From Dirofilaria immitis (Eukaryota > Nematoda > Chromadorea > Rhabditida > Onchocercidae), in the NCBI GenBank assembly GCA_024305405.1, contig JAKNDB010000087.1, forward strand, positions 7,380,501 through 7,444,500: a stretch of DNA of 64,000 nt, written 5' to 3'. The position numbers and the translations under genes are program-made. How positions within the stretch are numbered: the stretch's first letter is position 1; every line of letters begins with the position of its first letter. The notes under the pieces are model-generated. The model did not search any database. It was not told the origin of the DNA and was given only the letters and a program-made list of their open reading frames with translations. Of this stretch, positions 1-13,435 are shown piece after piece.

Positions 1-415
1 CCTAAAAAGTTGAAAGAATTGATCCAAAAAAGCTCAACTGCTTTTTTTCCTTTTTATCTTATTTAGTAAAATTTATTTTTAATGATTAATAAAAGTATAC
101 TTGATTTTGTGAAAATTTTAAGGTTAGTAGAATGAACGAAATGGTAAGATTTTGATAATTGTGTAAGACGAATTTGAAAATCGAAATTTTTACAATGAAA
201 TAAGCATTTTACAATAATTGTTTATTAAATCGCTAAATTGTAATTTAATTTAATTTCATTCGCTTTTAATTTTAATTTCATTCGCTTAAAAGTTTAAATT
301 AACCATTTACATGATAGAAGAAAAAATAACGGAAAACAGTCAGGAATTTCCAATTATACACTTTTGTGTATCAAAAAAGGGAATAAAAAGCATATTTCTT
401 CTGAAGCAAGCTATT
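1..415. other. AT-rich non-coding flank
   Basis: No supported gene is seen. The stretch is about 75 percent A+T with short direct repeats of a TTTCATTCGC-like word near 255-285. One open frame without an ATG runs through its right end into the richer island at 416. Confidence 0.5.
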
Positions 416-541
416 ATGTTTCACAGCAGCAGTATTACCAACAGCAACCACATGTACCATAAAAGGCAACCTCTCGATCCCAGTGGTTAATACGCATCGT
501 TGGGCCAAATGGCCGGTACCGAAATGACGCAACCGCAATGA
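416..541 (+). other. GC-richer island with coding-like frames (possible exon)
   Basis: This stretch stands out from its surroundings by base composition (near half G+C) and by CAG/CAA/AAC codons. Three partial readings look protein-like. One opens with ATG at 416 and runs 24 codons to TAA at 488, followed in the same frame by YASLGQMAGTEMTQPQ and TGA at 539. Another reads QQQYYQQQPHVP and stops at 460. The ATG frame could leave at a weak donor after 485 in phase 1, which is the phase needed by the exon at 4441, so it might be the first exon of the long pde-4 form. It could equally be the last exon of a gene further left, broken by one indel and one in-frame stop. I cannot decide between these. 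Confidence 0.3.
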
Positions 542-1522
542 CTGCAACAATGTCGGGGAATCCTTAGCCTGTTAGTCCGGCTATGCATTTTTTTAATTTT
601 TGAAATCTTTTGGTGAGAAAAAATGATTTGGTAAATCTGTTTTGTATAAATAAATATTCTAGAATTTCTAAAATTAATAAGCCTTCAAAAAATTCTATTG
701 TATGAATGAAAGTGTATTTTGTGGATATCGGCATAACGATCAAGAAGATGAACGAAAATCAAAATGAATAAATATATCGTGATTCATAATGTATCAAAAT
801 TGAGCGTGAAAACAAAGAAAAGAAAACTGAAAAAATCGAAATGAAGTTTTGACATTATTTATAGCCTCTTGGAGTAGCTATGAATAAATGAATAAGAAAA
901 TTGAAATTTGCTTATATTTAATCATTTGAAATTTTAAAAACAAAAAAATGATTATATTACAATTATTGGTAGGTTGTAATGAAAGGTAAAGATGAAGTTT
1001 TTTTTTGAAATACTTGATGCAACGATATGAGAGAAAAAGAAAAATTTTGATTGGGAAAAATTATTGAAAATGTCAAAAGAATTAAACTAAAATGAAATCT
1101 AAAAAAATTCTTCGATGTTAATGATTCTTAGTTTATTATTACAAATTGTCGTTCATATCATATCATTTGATTCTTTCTTCTCCTCTTTTACTTTCTTTCA
1201 TTAAAAGTTTTCAACAATTCCAATCGTTCTATTTATTTCAAATAAATAGTAAAAATGTTTCATTATTTCAAACGCCCACTAGAACTTCTCTTTCTTCTCC
1301 GCTTCATAGTTATTCGATGAAATTTTAATAATAATAAACGATATTCCATTAAATTATATGAAACATTTTATATCTTAGTATGCGTGCATGTGAAAGTCTT
1401 TTTAGGAATGAAAATTATACTTTTATGAGGTACTTATTTCTTCATTTTCTTTATTAGTAATATAAATTAATATTTCAAAACTTTGTAAGTATTAACTTTT
1501 TTCATTTTATACATTTATCTGG

Positions 1523-1524
<2 letters not shown>

Positions 1525-1564
<40 letters not shown>
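1525..1564. repeat. (AT)n microsatellite
   Basis: An uninterrupted AT dinucleotide tract of 20 units. Confidence 0.95.
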
Positions 1565-1568
<4 letters not shown>

Positions 1569-3067
1569 TTATTCTTATTTTTTTTTTACACTCAATTTTG
1601 ATATATCATAAATCATGAGATATTTATTTTGATCTTCTTTCATTTTTCTTTATCGTTGTACTATTTCATATTTTGAAGAACAGAAACAACATTCTTCATA
1701 AAATACGCTTCTATTGGCCTAGTATAATTTTTTTAAGGCTTATTAATTCTGACATATAATTTTCATTCGTAAAAATAGAGATGTTAAATTGTGAAATTTT
1801 ATTTGATAATAGCTCAATAATAGCTGCTTCAAAATAAATGCATTTATTAATTTTTAATCTTTCATTTTTTCTTATTTCTGATGCATGCAATTATATAATT
1901 ATGACTATCCTTTTCCTTCTCTTTCCTTCATTTAAATAGGAATTTCAAGTTTTTAAATGAATACTTGTAAAATAAAGAATGAGTGCTAAATTTGTTGCAT
2001 AACAATTTGATAAGTATGCTGGCTAATTATAATATCATTGAAAAGTTTTATTTTGAACAGTTGGAAGATTTATCTATTTGGATTTTAAGAGTAAGAAGAA
2101 TCATTCATCGATAGAGATGTTTGTTGATTTGATATTTGTTTTCAGAATCACCGATAAGTAATTAATCAATTTTAAAAAGTAGAAGATTCATGTATTGATA
2201 TCAATTTTTATCGATCATTACTTTGTTGTCTAAAATCACTAGATCAATTTATGTTGAAGATGGTAGAATTTTTGATCTAATATTTCATATCTATCCCTAT
2301 ATATATTTGAATATATATTAAAGATTTTATTTCAAATATTAAAATGAGGATTGAATTTTTCTTTTCCTTTTAGATATGCATATATTGTTTATTTTTGCTT
2401 GAAATGAGCTTCAATATTAATTATTGTTACTCAAATTTGCTCAGTTTCTTCCGTCATCATTGAATATATATAAACAAGCAAAATATATAAAAGCTCATCT
2501 CATTTCAAATTATATCGTTTAAATGACCAATTTTACGTGATATTTTGATGGACATTTTTTCTAGTAATATTTTGTCAAATGTTATTAAGAAAAATCATAT
2601 CAGTGAGAATTAGTTATTGATAATTCGTTGGATTAAGATAACAAATGTTATCGTTTGTGGAATTTGCTAGCATCATTTATTAAATTAATTCAATAACGAA
2701 GTGTTATATTTCACTATTAATTTCTAATACTATATCAAATATTTTATTATCATTTAATATTATCAGTTATTTTGTATTGATTATTTCATAAGCAATATAA
2801 TACATAATATTATTTGAAAGAAATTGTCATTTAAATTAATTATGCGTATAGTTGACGTGAGCACAGAAATCTATAAATCATGTGATTTATGATAAGATGA
2901 AATGAAAGATAACAGTTTCCCTTTGAGAAATATTGCTTCATGTGTTTCTGTTTTCTGTCCTCTTTTCTTTGAATTATCAAATGTATATATCTAATCATTC
3001 TGTATTTTCTAGCTTAGATAAAGCAGCACCTCATTCCTTCTCATTTCTTCCCTTGGGTTTATATATA

Positions 3068-3072
<5 letters not shown>

Positions 3073-3104
<32 letters not shown>
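3073..3104. repeat. (AT)n microsatellite
   Basis: A second AT dinucleotide tract of about 16 units. Confidence 0.93.
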
Positions 3105-3105
<1 letters not shown>

Positions 3106-3471
3106 ACTAAGCTGGTTTCTTTTATCAAGTAGCCATATTTTAGAAAAATTTCACGAAATATTTTGTATTTCTTTTTGTTTAGATAATTTATAATAATATT
3201 TCCCGATGGATATTTATTTAGATTATGCAATTTTTGATAATGATAATGCTTCATAGATAAAATATATCTATAAAAAGAGAAAGATATGGTACAAAATAGA
3301 AGGCGAAATAAGAAAAAGGTAATGAATAAATTGATGACAATGAAAGAATTTATTAACAAACGAATTTAAATAAAATATATGAGAACAAAATGTGACTGAA
3401 ATGTATGAAATATTTTTACTACCTATTAATACTCATTTTTCATATTATTGATTTATTCGTCGTACTGATTC

Positions 3472-3493
3472 AAAAAAAAAAAAAAAAAAAAAA
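3472..3493. repeat. Poly-A run, 22 bases
   Basis: A pure A run. Its presence shows that long homopolymers were not uniformly collapsed in this sequence. Confidence 0.95.
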
Positions 3494-4440
3494 GACAGCT
3501 CAGATAATAATTTCGAATAATGTCATGTAATATATTATATTTATTTTATTGAAGATTATTGTTAAATTTCATTCCTTCATTCAATCTCATTCATAATTTG
3601 AGAGAATATTATTTAAATAATGAATATTATATATGTTTAATTTGTATACCATGCTATATTGTGAATATAAGTAATTGCTACTATATCATTATTCGTCTAA
3701 ATTTTGAATTGAAAAAGTTCAAATTAAATGAAAACGGAGAAAAATAGAAAATCTGAAGCGTTCTCACTTTATATAGGAGAGAAAATAATTTTAGAATAAA
3801 TGATAAAATATCTAAATTGACCCTAAATTATTGATTGTTAGTGTGATTATTCATATTGATAAGAAGTGGATATTGATAATAAATCATTTTTTATTTTTAA
3901 CTTTATTTTTTCATCTTTTTAATTAGAATAATTTTATTTCTTAATTTTTAGAGCTTAGAAATTTTATATTATGAAATTTGAACTGAATTCGAATGGATGG
4001 ATATTGACTGAAAATTGCAGTACCAATCATAGAGTTACCGGATCAGTTGTGATTTTATCAGAATATTTATGATTAAAGTATTAATTTTATTAAAATTATA
4101 AATTAAGATAGTCGAAATATTAATAATCGACATATTCTGCCAACCGTTTGGTATCAGTTTAAAAGCACGTGATAATAACAGTTTAGCTAGACTCGAAAAA
4201 CAAACTTTTTACAAAAATTTTATGATAGAAGTAGAATTAAAAATGAAAAAATTTTCGTCAACTTTTTTTCTTTATTATGCGAAATTCAGTATACTACTAA
4301 GTCCAAAACTATATTGCTATTATTAAATTATTGAATCGTTTGATCCATTGAATGAGATTTCTGAGGAAATACGACATATCCATAATAGTAATAAATTTGT
4401 TCGAAACTGGGAAGCTTGCTAAATTTCTTTTGGTTTTTAG

Positions 4441-4610
4441 ATAGTTTGAAGGGGAACGAAAAGAAGTACAACAACATTTCCGCATTTCGTTTTCCGCTTT
4501 TCTCAATCCCAGTTGACATCAGTTATATCCATTGCTGGGATACTTCTATTGCCTTGTACTTCGAAAAACAAAATTTTACGATTTTTTGTTGCGTGCCAAG
4601 AAAAAGCATG
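4441..4610 (+). CDS. pde-4: Candidate 5' exon of the long pde-4 isoform
   Basis: This is a probable internal exon upstream of the known phosphodiesterase body. It is bounded by a TTTTTAG acceptor (ends 4440) and a strong GTAAGT donor at 4611. Only one frame is open, starting with two bases that complete an upstream codon; it reads SLKGNEKKYNNISAF early and ends CCVPRKSM in phase 0. The exon at 8192 begins in phase 0, so the two join in frame. There is no in-frame ATG before the last codon, so an exon further upstream must supply the start; the island at 416 has the matching phase 1. I see no domain in it. PDE4 long forms are known to carry isoform-specific N-termini that direct membrane or scaffold targeting, which is all that can be inferred about its role. 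Confidence 0.5.
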
Positions 4611-7600
4611 GTAAGTCCAATATCAAATTTTATTTTTTCCCATTTCTTCATCTTGGTTAATTTAAATTTTTAAATAATTAAATATTAAAAAACTAGCACA
4701 GCTTGGCAAATATTTAATTGTACAATTATCAACTAACGATAAATGGAAGAAATGAATTAATTGCCGAGAATAAAATCTAATATTGAAAACAAGAAAAATA
4801 TTTCGAAAAAGTATTAAAACGAATTTTTTGCATATTGTAAGACGAATTTGTCATGGAAATCATTTGTTGAAATAAAATATTTTTGAAATATATGAATAAA
4901 ATTTGTGAAAAATACGAATTTTATATTGCGAAATCTTATTTTATTATGAAGGATTAGCAGCAGCTAATTTTGATCATAAAATTTAAAACAAAATAAATTT
5001 TGTTAAAAATTGAATTAAATAAAAAAATAATTAGTAGGAAAAAAAATTGTATATTTCTTTCAATAAAAGCGATCAACCGTAAATTTAAATTTGCATTCTT
5101 TTTACTATCTTACTTATTACCATAGCTATCATTAATTTGAATTCGTTTTTCAACACTCGTTTTCACAAATAGAAATAAATATCATCATTGATCTTTGTTT
5201 TTTCTAACTTTGATTTTATCTTACACTTTTTTGCACCACATAATTGCAGCAAAAGTAAAGATTATTACAATAGGGAAAAACAATAAAATTAATTCCATTT
5301 TTTTCAATTTCATTTTCAGTCATTTCGAATGATAAGATTAAATTGAAATTATAAAATTTTGCAAACTCCCTAAGATATAATTGATAGATTGTTCTGGTTC
5401 CATTATTTCTAAGTTTAAATAATTCCCGTCAGTTGATAAGTTGATGCTGTCGTTTTGCTGATATAATCCAATTTTAGTTTAACTCATCAATTGAAATTGT
5501 TATTACTTTTTGGCATCGCAAGCTTTCTATGCAATTCATTGCAAACTCTAATGAACCCTACTTTCTTTTAATACTTTGCAAAGTCGATCAAAATTTCTTT
5601 AAACAGCTGATTGCATCATTTTTTTGCATCTTTTTGCTCCTTCAAGAAAAATTCTTTTTTCTATTTTATGGCTTAGTAATAAATGAACTGATAATATATG
5701 CAAAAGAATACGGTAAAATATTCGAGAGTTTTTGCAATAATGGTAATTAGCATTTCTTATCTTAGGACCAAAAACCAAAAAGAAATTCCCAAATTTATGA
5801 ATTGAAATATTTTCTCTAAAGATTATTTGCCTTTCAAGGTTTATTATTATTATTATTATTTTAGCATTAGAGGAAGAGGGAGAGAGATAGAGAGAGTAAG
5901 AGAGAAGAGGAAAAAATTAGACATTTACGGGAAATTTCGATAATTTAAGCAGATAAACGAGGAATATGTCATATTTTATCAACATATTGATATGATTGCT
6001 CAAATTAATTTGCAAAAGTTGTTGACATCGATGTCAAGATATTCCAAGTGGCCTGAATTGCTGATTGACTATTTGTTTATAGTAAATGTGTTGATAGATG
6101 ATGTTATTTGATGATTGTTATCAATTCTTCTTCCTTTTCTGTGCAAACAATTTGTTAAGATTGCATAGGTTGACAAATTTCATATTATTATAAGATTAAA
6201 TCGTTTAAACTAAATAAACAAAAAAAATTATTTCATAAACTGAAATTGCTAATTTTAACTTATATTACAAATTGAATCTTTACTTAATTAGAAAAAATCT
6301 GTGTGAAATAAAAATTATAGCTATAGAATTGTGCTATTTCCGACTATTTGTGTGTATGATTTAAATGGATACTATAGATAATTATTGATTATCATAACCA
6401 AATTTCGGGATAGTGAATATTGTGATATTTTGATTATTTATATAACACACTAATTAGGAATATGTTAATAGATATGGCAAATATTTAAACATATTTAAAA
6501 ATACGATCTTATGTTTCTGCTTAACGATACCATAAAATTTTTAAAACATGAAAGATATTTTAAGAAAAAAATACCTAGTTGCAAACATCCTTTTGATTAT
6601 GTGCAGTAAAAGCATGAAATAAATTTCTTTTATAACCACCATTCTTTCTTTAAAAAATACGAAATTTCTAAAAATTAAGTTTTCAAAAACGTGGAATACA
6701 CCGAGAGTATCCAACAAGTCACTGGATTACATTGAACCATGAAAATGTGCGAATATTTTTTATTCTGTTGAAATGGATTTTGAATAGCACGTTAAAATTG
6801 TGATTCTATTTACAAACCGAGAAATTACACAATTTTCGTGAAATTAAATTTAACTAAAAATATAATTTTAAGCTAAATCTAATTTTTAATGTTTGGTTTT
6901 TGTTATGAATTAAAGATAAAAATAAATGATAATATTTAGTGAAAAATTTATACCAAATATTACTAATTCAAAAAAAAAGCAGCAGGCTTAATTATCCCAG
7001 TTAAGCGTACAATCTGGTCGTGATAGCATTTTCATACTTATCTGATATGCAATAATTTAGTAAAATTTAATATAAATTTGAATATAGTGACATGATCATT
7101 TGGAATATATTTATAATTCATTCTGGATTGTCAACTTAATAAATAATTGAATTTTTGTAGAGAATGGAAGGCATTATACAACGGTGCGATTGAAATTATT
7201 TCTACTAGAAGCTGGTGATGAGTGTATTTTCAAAAATTTTATCAACTACAAAAATAAAAGTTACTGTTACAAAAGAAAGAGATGCGTTTAGTGCGAGAGA
7301 ATGAAAATGCAAAAAAGAACTAATGGTAAATTTTCGTTTTCTTAATATTTTAATATCCAAAATTTTGATTTTTAATATATTACGAAAATAATATAAATGT
7401 CAAAAGGATAAATAATACAAGCAATAATCATGTTTACCTATTTGCCTTTGTCAACAAATGCCAAAAAAATTAATTTTAATTAGTGATGTGTCTGTTTGAT
7501 TTTATTTATTTATTTAATTAAATATTTGCTTTTATTTTTTACTTTTTCTCTTTTTGTTTTCCGAATTTAGTTTTTGTTTAAAAATTGTTCGTTTAAAACT

Positions 7601-8191
7601 TTTTTGGCACATCGTTTTTCGTGACAGGTCATTTTCCTGCTTCGATTTTATTTCTTTCAAAGCAAAAGCAGTTTCGGAAAATCAAAAGCCATTAGAAATT
7701 TATCACAATTCCAATACTCAAGCAATGTACTTAGCCAGTTATTTTATTCAAAAATTTTGAAGGAAAACAAAAACTTAAACTTCATAAATGACGTAAAATG
7801 ATGCATTCTTTGCGTCAAAATTTTATAAGCTTTATATATATAAGTAATTATTGCAAATTTTTATATATTCATAAAAAGTTATAATTAAATTTAATTTTAT
7901 AAAATATTTAATTCAATATTTTCAATGCTTTTTATTGAATTATCTAATATATTCCCATGAAATTAATTTCAAAAAAATCTGAAAAATCAAAAACAGAATA
8001 TTGGAAAATATAAGAATAGTATAAATTTGAGTAAATCATATCATAAATTGTTTAATTTTTTAATTATTTTTTCGTTTTTCCTTTTATTGCCATTTGTTTA
8101 TTCGTAATTTTTAGCTTTGTGATTTTTTTTAAACTAAAAATGATTTTATATTATAGCAATCCTTAGATAGCAGAAAAATGTTTAATTGCAG
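4611..8191. other. Intronic AT-rich DNA with GA-rich tract
   Basis: If the exon at 4441 belongs to pde-4, this is intron. It has an ATT run at about 5841-5861 and a purine GA tract at about 5870-5916. The open frames at 5529-5750 and 7554-7760 lack convincing exon borders. Confidence 0.45.
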
Positions 8192-8289
8192 GAACGTAGT
8201 GAATTAATCAGTCCACTTCAACAACGACGAAAGCAATGGAGGCAACGTAATTGGGCAAGTACCACACTTCCGCCATGGCGTACCGCACG
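8192..8289 (+). CDS. pde-4: 5' exon of pde-4 (isoform-specific, before UCR1)
   Basis: The exon is bounded by an AATTGCAG acceptor and a GTAAAC donor. One frame is open and begins ERSELISPLQQRRKQWRQ, continuing to TTLPPWRTAR. The basic stretch followed by a TLPP-containing segment resembles, from memory of the family, the exon just before UCR1 in mammalian PDE4 long forms, where an RR...N.QLPPL segment precedes UCR1. It ends in phase 2 (CG), and with the G of the exon at 21983 gives an Arg followed by PNSTDF. It starts in phase 0, matching the end of the exon at 4441. The intron to the next common exon would be 13.7 kb. No in-frame Met exists, so it is not a first coding exon. Confidence 0.65.
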
Positions 8290-11200
8290 GTAAACTTTCT
8301 TGCTCCTATTTAATTGCACTTTTTTTTAATATTAAATTTAATAGTGGTGGTAAATGAGTTATATGTTTTATAAATTAAAATATTGCAAATATTTATAAGT
8401 TCAAAAAAAATTTAGAAAAATAATATTTTTATTAAATTTTTCCATTAATTCTACTAACAATTAATAATGGTGCGATAAATCATTTTAATTCTTTAAGATT
8501 TTGCTAAATAAAAAAACAAAAAATGGAGTGAAAACGACCAAATCAGAAATTTGAAATTTTATGAATTAATGCTAGACGTGAAGTCTTAGTCTTTTGCCCT
8601 TTCTTCATTACTCTTTAAACAACTAGATGGGAGGTAATCTGCTGTAATTAGTGATTGATCACTTCGTTGATTAATTTATGATATTTACCAGGGTTTGATT
8701 GATTACTAGTTCTTGCAATTAGTGGCTAGAATTTTTGACTACTGAAAAAAAAAACATCTAAATGAACTTTTTCGTTCAATTCGTACGTTTCAATCAATTT
8801 CATATCGATAATTTTGATATGAAGGGAATGAAATAATATTAAAAACTTTGAAATTATGCATCTATCATTAATCAATCGATAATATATGATTAAGCTAAAT
8901 TTATCTTCAATACAAAAACAACTTATTTTTATGTACTATTAATAAATGTATGTCTTTGTGAGACAATAATATATTTATCAGCTTTTACTTGAACTGTTAT
9001 AAACATGCGCCCGTAATAATAATTGTAAAATAATAACAATAATAATAATAATAAATATAAGACTGTATGAGACATTTGTCGTGAAACTCTCATATTTTCA
9101 TTTCGATCCATTTCATTAATTGTTTGGGGACAAAAAAATTCTTTCGCAATAATATATTTATCATTTCGCGTCTCTAGCGTGAACTGTTACAGGCATGGAT
9201 TCGTAATTGTAATATTGTAATGAATAAGGGATTTTTGAGGAGTATCTATCAAAAATCATTTTATATTTAAGAAATAAGACTAATTGTATTTTGGAATGAC
9301 CATTCATTGGATTAGTATTTCAGATTATTTCGTTTAGATTGATTAGACTAAAGTCTAAAAAAATTTGTTTATAATAAAGTAATAGAAAAGGTAAAATGAT
9401 GAGAACAAAATAAAAAAAAATTTTAATATAATCTCATTAGATTAAAAAATACAAATATTTTATATTATAATAGCATAAATTTACAAACGATATACATTTT
9501 AAATTAACTGATAATAGAGCTAATGCAAAAAGAATGAGAAGCAAATTAAAAACGCAACAATGATATGAAATTTGGGAAAAAAAACCACTTTAAAGAATTA
9601 ATTATATGAATAATTATTATAATCAAATATGTTATTACAAATTGTTATATTTATTATTTGAATACTTATTATAATCAAATATATCACTATCATTCATTAT
9701 TTTATAATTATCCTCTCATTTACACAATTTCTCTTATTAGCCTTATATAAGATAAAGAAAATTTTACTATTTAATTTTTATAATAAATTAAAAGTTTTCT
9801 ATTTATAACTGAGTATTAACTTACCCTATTTCTCATACATTACTTTACGTTAACCATCAATTGACGGATCACATTTTGCTTCATTACAGATTAGAGTGAA
9901 GTTTTGAAAAAACATTCTTTACACTTTACTTTGTTTATATCTGTCTCTATCTAAATATATTTATATTAATGAGTTATACATGTGTATAACTTCTCATTCT
10001 GTATTATATACTTTAACTTTTTCATTACGTTGCTAAACAAATGCTATGCCAAACACAATTAACATTTAGTTATTAGCATTTTTTTATTTATTTATTCTTA
10101 CTTTATAAAAATGACATTTGGCATGCTTATGCTATATTAGAATAAATAATAAAATATCCAAGAAAAGCTTATAATGCAAACATTTCTTTCCTTTGTTTAT
10201 TAAATAAAATCAATAATAATAAGCAATATCTTCCCACTAATATTTCTCTTACCATCTTTAGCTCATAGTAAATCTATTATCATCCTTCTTATTATCATCT
10301 TATCATTATCATTCTCATTGTTAACAATGTTGTCGTTTTCACTATTTCCACTTATTTGTATTATTATTATAATATGCTACAATTATTCAGACATCCCATC
10401 AACATCAGCATCGTTTTGCAACATTATTTTCGCTACCATTGCCGTTGCATCTTGATAATTAAAATTTGACTTCTTAATTCATCATTTTGATTTTAACTTA
10501 ATAATAAAGAAAATCAGATTGAAAAAGATAGAAAAAAGGAAAATTTAATCCGGAATTTATAATGAATCCTGTAAACTGAATGCAATATTAGCTAATGATA
10601 ATTTCCTCTAATTTAAGCATTTTTTGTATTTTTCATTTTCTACTTTTGTTTTCTGAATCGTATAAGAATCTAGTATCATCTCATCATTCAATTTTCAAAT
10701 TAAGAGTTTTACGATGTATTATGAAAGTTTAATGTGAAATACCAGATAAATCACAGAAAATTTATATCAAAATATTACATTGCTATTATTGCATTAATCA
10801 CCATCTCTTTCTTCATTATCACTATTAATTATTATTATCACCATCTCAATTTGGAAAGAGATTTTTGATGTTTCAAACATCATTTAATTGGTAATTACTG
10901 CTGCCGCTACTGTTAGATGTTTTAGGAAAATCTAACGGCTTAAATCTTGAATTTTTATTTTATTATTTATAAATTTTTTTCGCCTGAGACTGCATTAAAA
11001 GAAAATTATTCAATAATATATTCGTATTATCAGTTCTCAAGATAATGATAGAATCGAATTGCTTGTTCGAACAGTAATCTGAAAAAATAATAGATCATAA
11101 ATAACGATCAATTAATTCGGCTAACACTTTCGATTCCGCATTTTCTTTTAATAATCAGGTATCTTTTAAAAATGATACTTACAAAGTGTCATTTTCAAAA

Positions 11201-13388
11201 TGTTGTTGATAAACTGGATACAAAAGTTTTTACCATAGATAATAAGTATGATATAAAAGAAATTTTATAGAATTTCTAATGAAGTATCAGTATTAGTCGT
11301 ATCAAGAATAACTAAATCTTAATTTGGCAATTTTTCTTTAACACTCTCTTTAGAAATTCTCTACCAATTTTTAAAGCACTTTTTACTTATAGAAGTAAAA
11401 ACTGCTTTAAAAAAATCTCTTATATATTAATGGCGAAATTGAGTATAAGCTGAACTAAGGTAATGATAAATCGAGCTGATAATACAGACTAGATATAGAA
11501 GAAGAAAATAAGTCAAATATGAAAAAGTTCGAAGAATGGAATAGAAATTATTTGTCATCAGGAAAGTTGATCCATCCATCTGTTCGAATGTTTATCACAT
11601 ATTTTCTACGATTTTTTTCTATTTTCATTCGCATAGTACTGCTATTGATAGCTGAGACTATTAAAATCAATTAATTTGTTGAATCTCGCATTAATTTTCC
11701 TATTTTTAATTCAGGTTTTTTTACAAAAAAAGACACTGAATAAGAAAAAGCGAAGTCAAAAAAAAATTTAACATTCGTTGAGACATAAATAAACGAATCA
11801 CCAATGCAAACGGAAAAAAAAGAAAAGAAATTGGAAAAATTTAGTAGATTTTCTAAATGCGAATAGTTATCTAAGAAGACATTATTTTCACTTTTTCTTT
11901 CTTTTTCTTCTATTCAAACATTTTATGCTCTTTTGCATTAAAGAATTCCCAAGTGCTTTTTAAGTTTTGCATTAAATTTATTCGCTTTAATTATTTTTAT
12001 TTCTGTTTCGATCATAATGAAGTTTTGTTTTCTTTCCTCATTTTCTTCCTTTTGCATAATTAGAAAAGAATAATTAATATGGGGAATCGCTAATATACAA
12101 ACTTTCATATCATATTATGCGAACGAATAATGGCAGTATATATCAAATAAACTCTTCATTTGTAATAAAAAAGATGTAAAATAATTTAAAGGCTATACAG
12201 AAATCAATAAATAAATGCATAATAGAGGAAAAATTAAATTGATTTGAAATTTCGCTGTAGTCTTCTGTATTTTTCAATTTTACACTTTTCTTTTCAATCT
12301 AAATTATAATTTTAAGGAAGAGATGTTTATGAATTCATTTCCACATTATCATAAGCAATTAACGTTTGATATGAAGTTTATTCATTATATTCATTGATTT
12401 ATATTCAAAGATACAAACAACAATTATATTATTGAAACTAATACTACTCTCTCCCTATTACTATCATTTTACAATTAATTGTAATACGAAGAACAACAGC
12501 AAACAATAATAATAATAAAAGTAGTCAACGACAAAATCAATAATACTATTTATCATTTTTGTATAGTGATAATAATGAAAATAGCAGTATAACAATAACG
12601 ATATAAAACCTTAGAATTCAATAGAAACGAAAAATAAAAAGGAAAAAAAGAAAAAAAAAACGGATACCAATGAATTGTTGGCAAAATCGTTGACGTATCC
12701 GCCCCATCAATGAGGTTTTTAATTTATATTCAGGCAAAACGAGGCAACAATCAGTGCTGTTTTCATTTTCACTTTCACACTTATTTTTGAGGCATAATTT
12801 CTACTTTTATTTTAAATCAACAACATTGGAAAAATGTTTTTTTTTCTCTCGACATTCTCTCTCTTTTCTTTTCCTTTCCCTTTCTCTTCTCTCCTTTTTC
12901 TAATAATAATTATGTAGTGTTTGAATTAAATAAAATATAAATCATACATTAATAAATTATCATGAAGAAATTCATCTCCTAAAAGTTTCCTACTTTCTTT
13001 CTTTTTGTTACACAAATTTTTTAAATTTTTTATTTTTTTTTCTATCGTCTATCATCCCGAATGACGTGATATTCACTTTTTATTATTTCTTCTTTTAGTG
13101 TATAAAAGAGAAATGGACATTTCCTTTATTTTCTTCTATTATTAATTGGCCATATTCATGGAATATACAATGGGAAAAAAATTATCTTATTATTTCGAAC
13201 CAATATCATGCTGTAATAATGCTTTTCCACAATAATTGCTGTTCCTACGGAAGACTTACAATCGATGTGGATATTTCTCGGAATTTTCTTTCTAGGATTT
13301 TTCTCTTTCGTACTGTTTTTTTGTTGAACTGTATTTCATTTCCTTTGCATCATTAAATTCTCAATATATAAACAATACAATAATATTC
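8290..13388. other. Large pde-4 intron segment
   Basis: No exon is supported. A degenerate pair of repeats lies at 8964-9027 and 9147-9212: they share a 17-base block beginning CAATAATATATTT and a GAACTGTTA block. A TGACGTGA box lies at 13062-13069, about 330 bases before the ATG at 13389. Confidence 0.45.
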
Positions 13389-13435
13389 ATGATGAGACGA
13401 CGACATACGGTATGGTTTGGACCTGAATGTCGTAG
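13389..13435 (+). CDS. pde-4: Alternative first exon of pde-4 (ATG at 13389)
   Basis: ATGATG opens a 15-codon frame, MMRRRHTVWFGPECR, that runs straight to a consensus GTATGT donor at 13436 and ends in phase 2 (AG). Joined to the UCR1 exon at 21983 it gives Arg then PNSTDF. Short PDE4 N-termini starting with MM and a basic-aromatic cluster are known in mammals (PDE4D3-like forms), which makes a promoter-specific first exon plausible. A TATA-like word lies near 13362. The call rests on start codon, donor and phase agreement; no transcript evidence is available here. Confidence 0.55.

Larger units (their letters stand above)
601..4440. other. Intergenic or intronic AT-rich DNA
   Basis: Nothing here supports a gene. 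It holds two AT dinucleotide tracts and a 22-base A run, listed separately. The short open frames are low-complexity and lack splice or codon support. Confidence 0.5.

Noticed and set aside
5529..5750. 73-codon open frame as another pde-4 first exon
   Set aside because: A GTAATT donor follows, but the composition is like the flanks, there is no protein-like pattern, and the phase was not confirmed.
7554..7760. 68-codon open frame upstream of the exon at 8192
   Set aside because: No true ATG at its start and no credible donor in the required phase.
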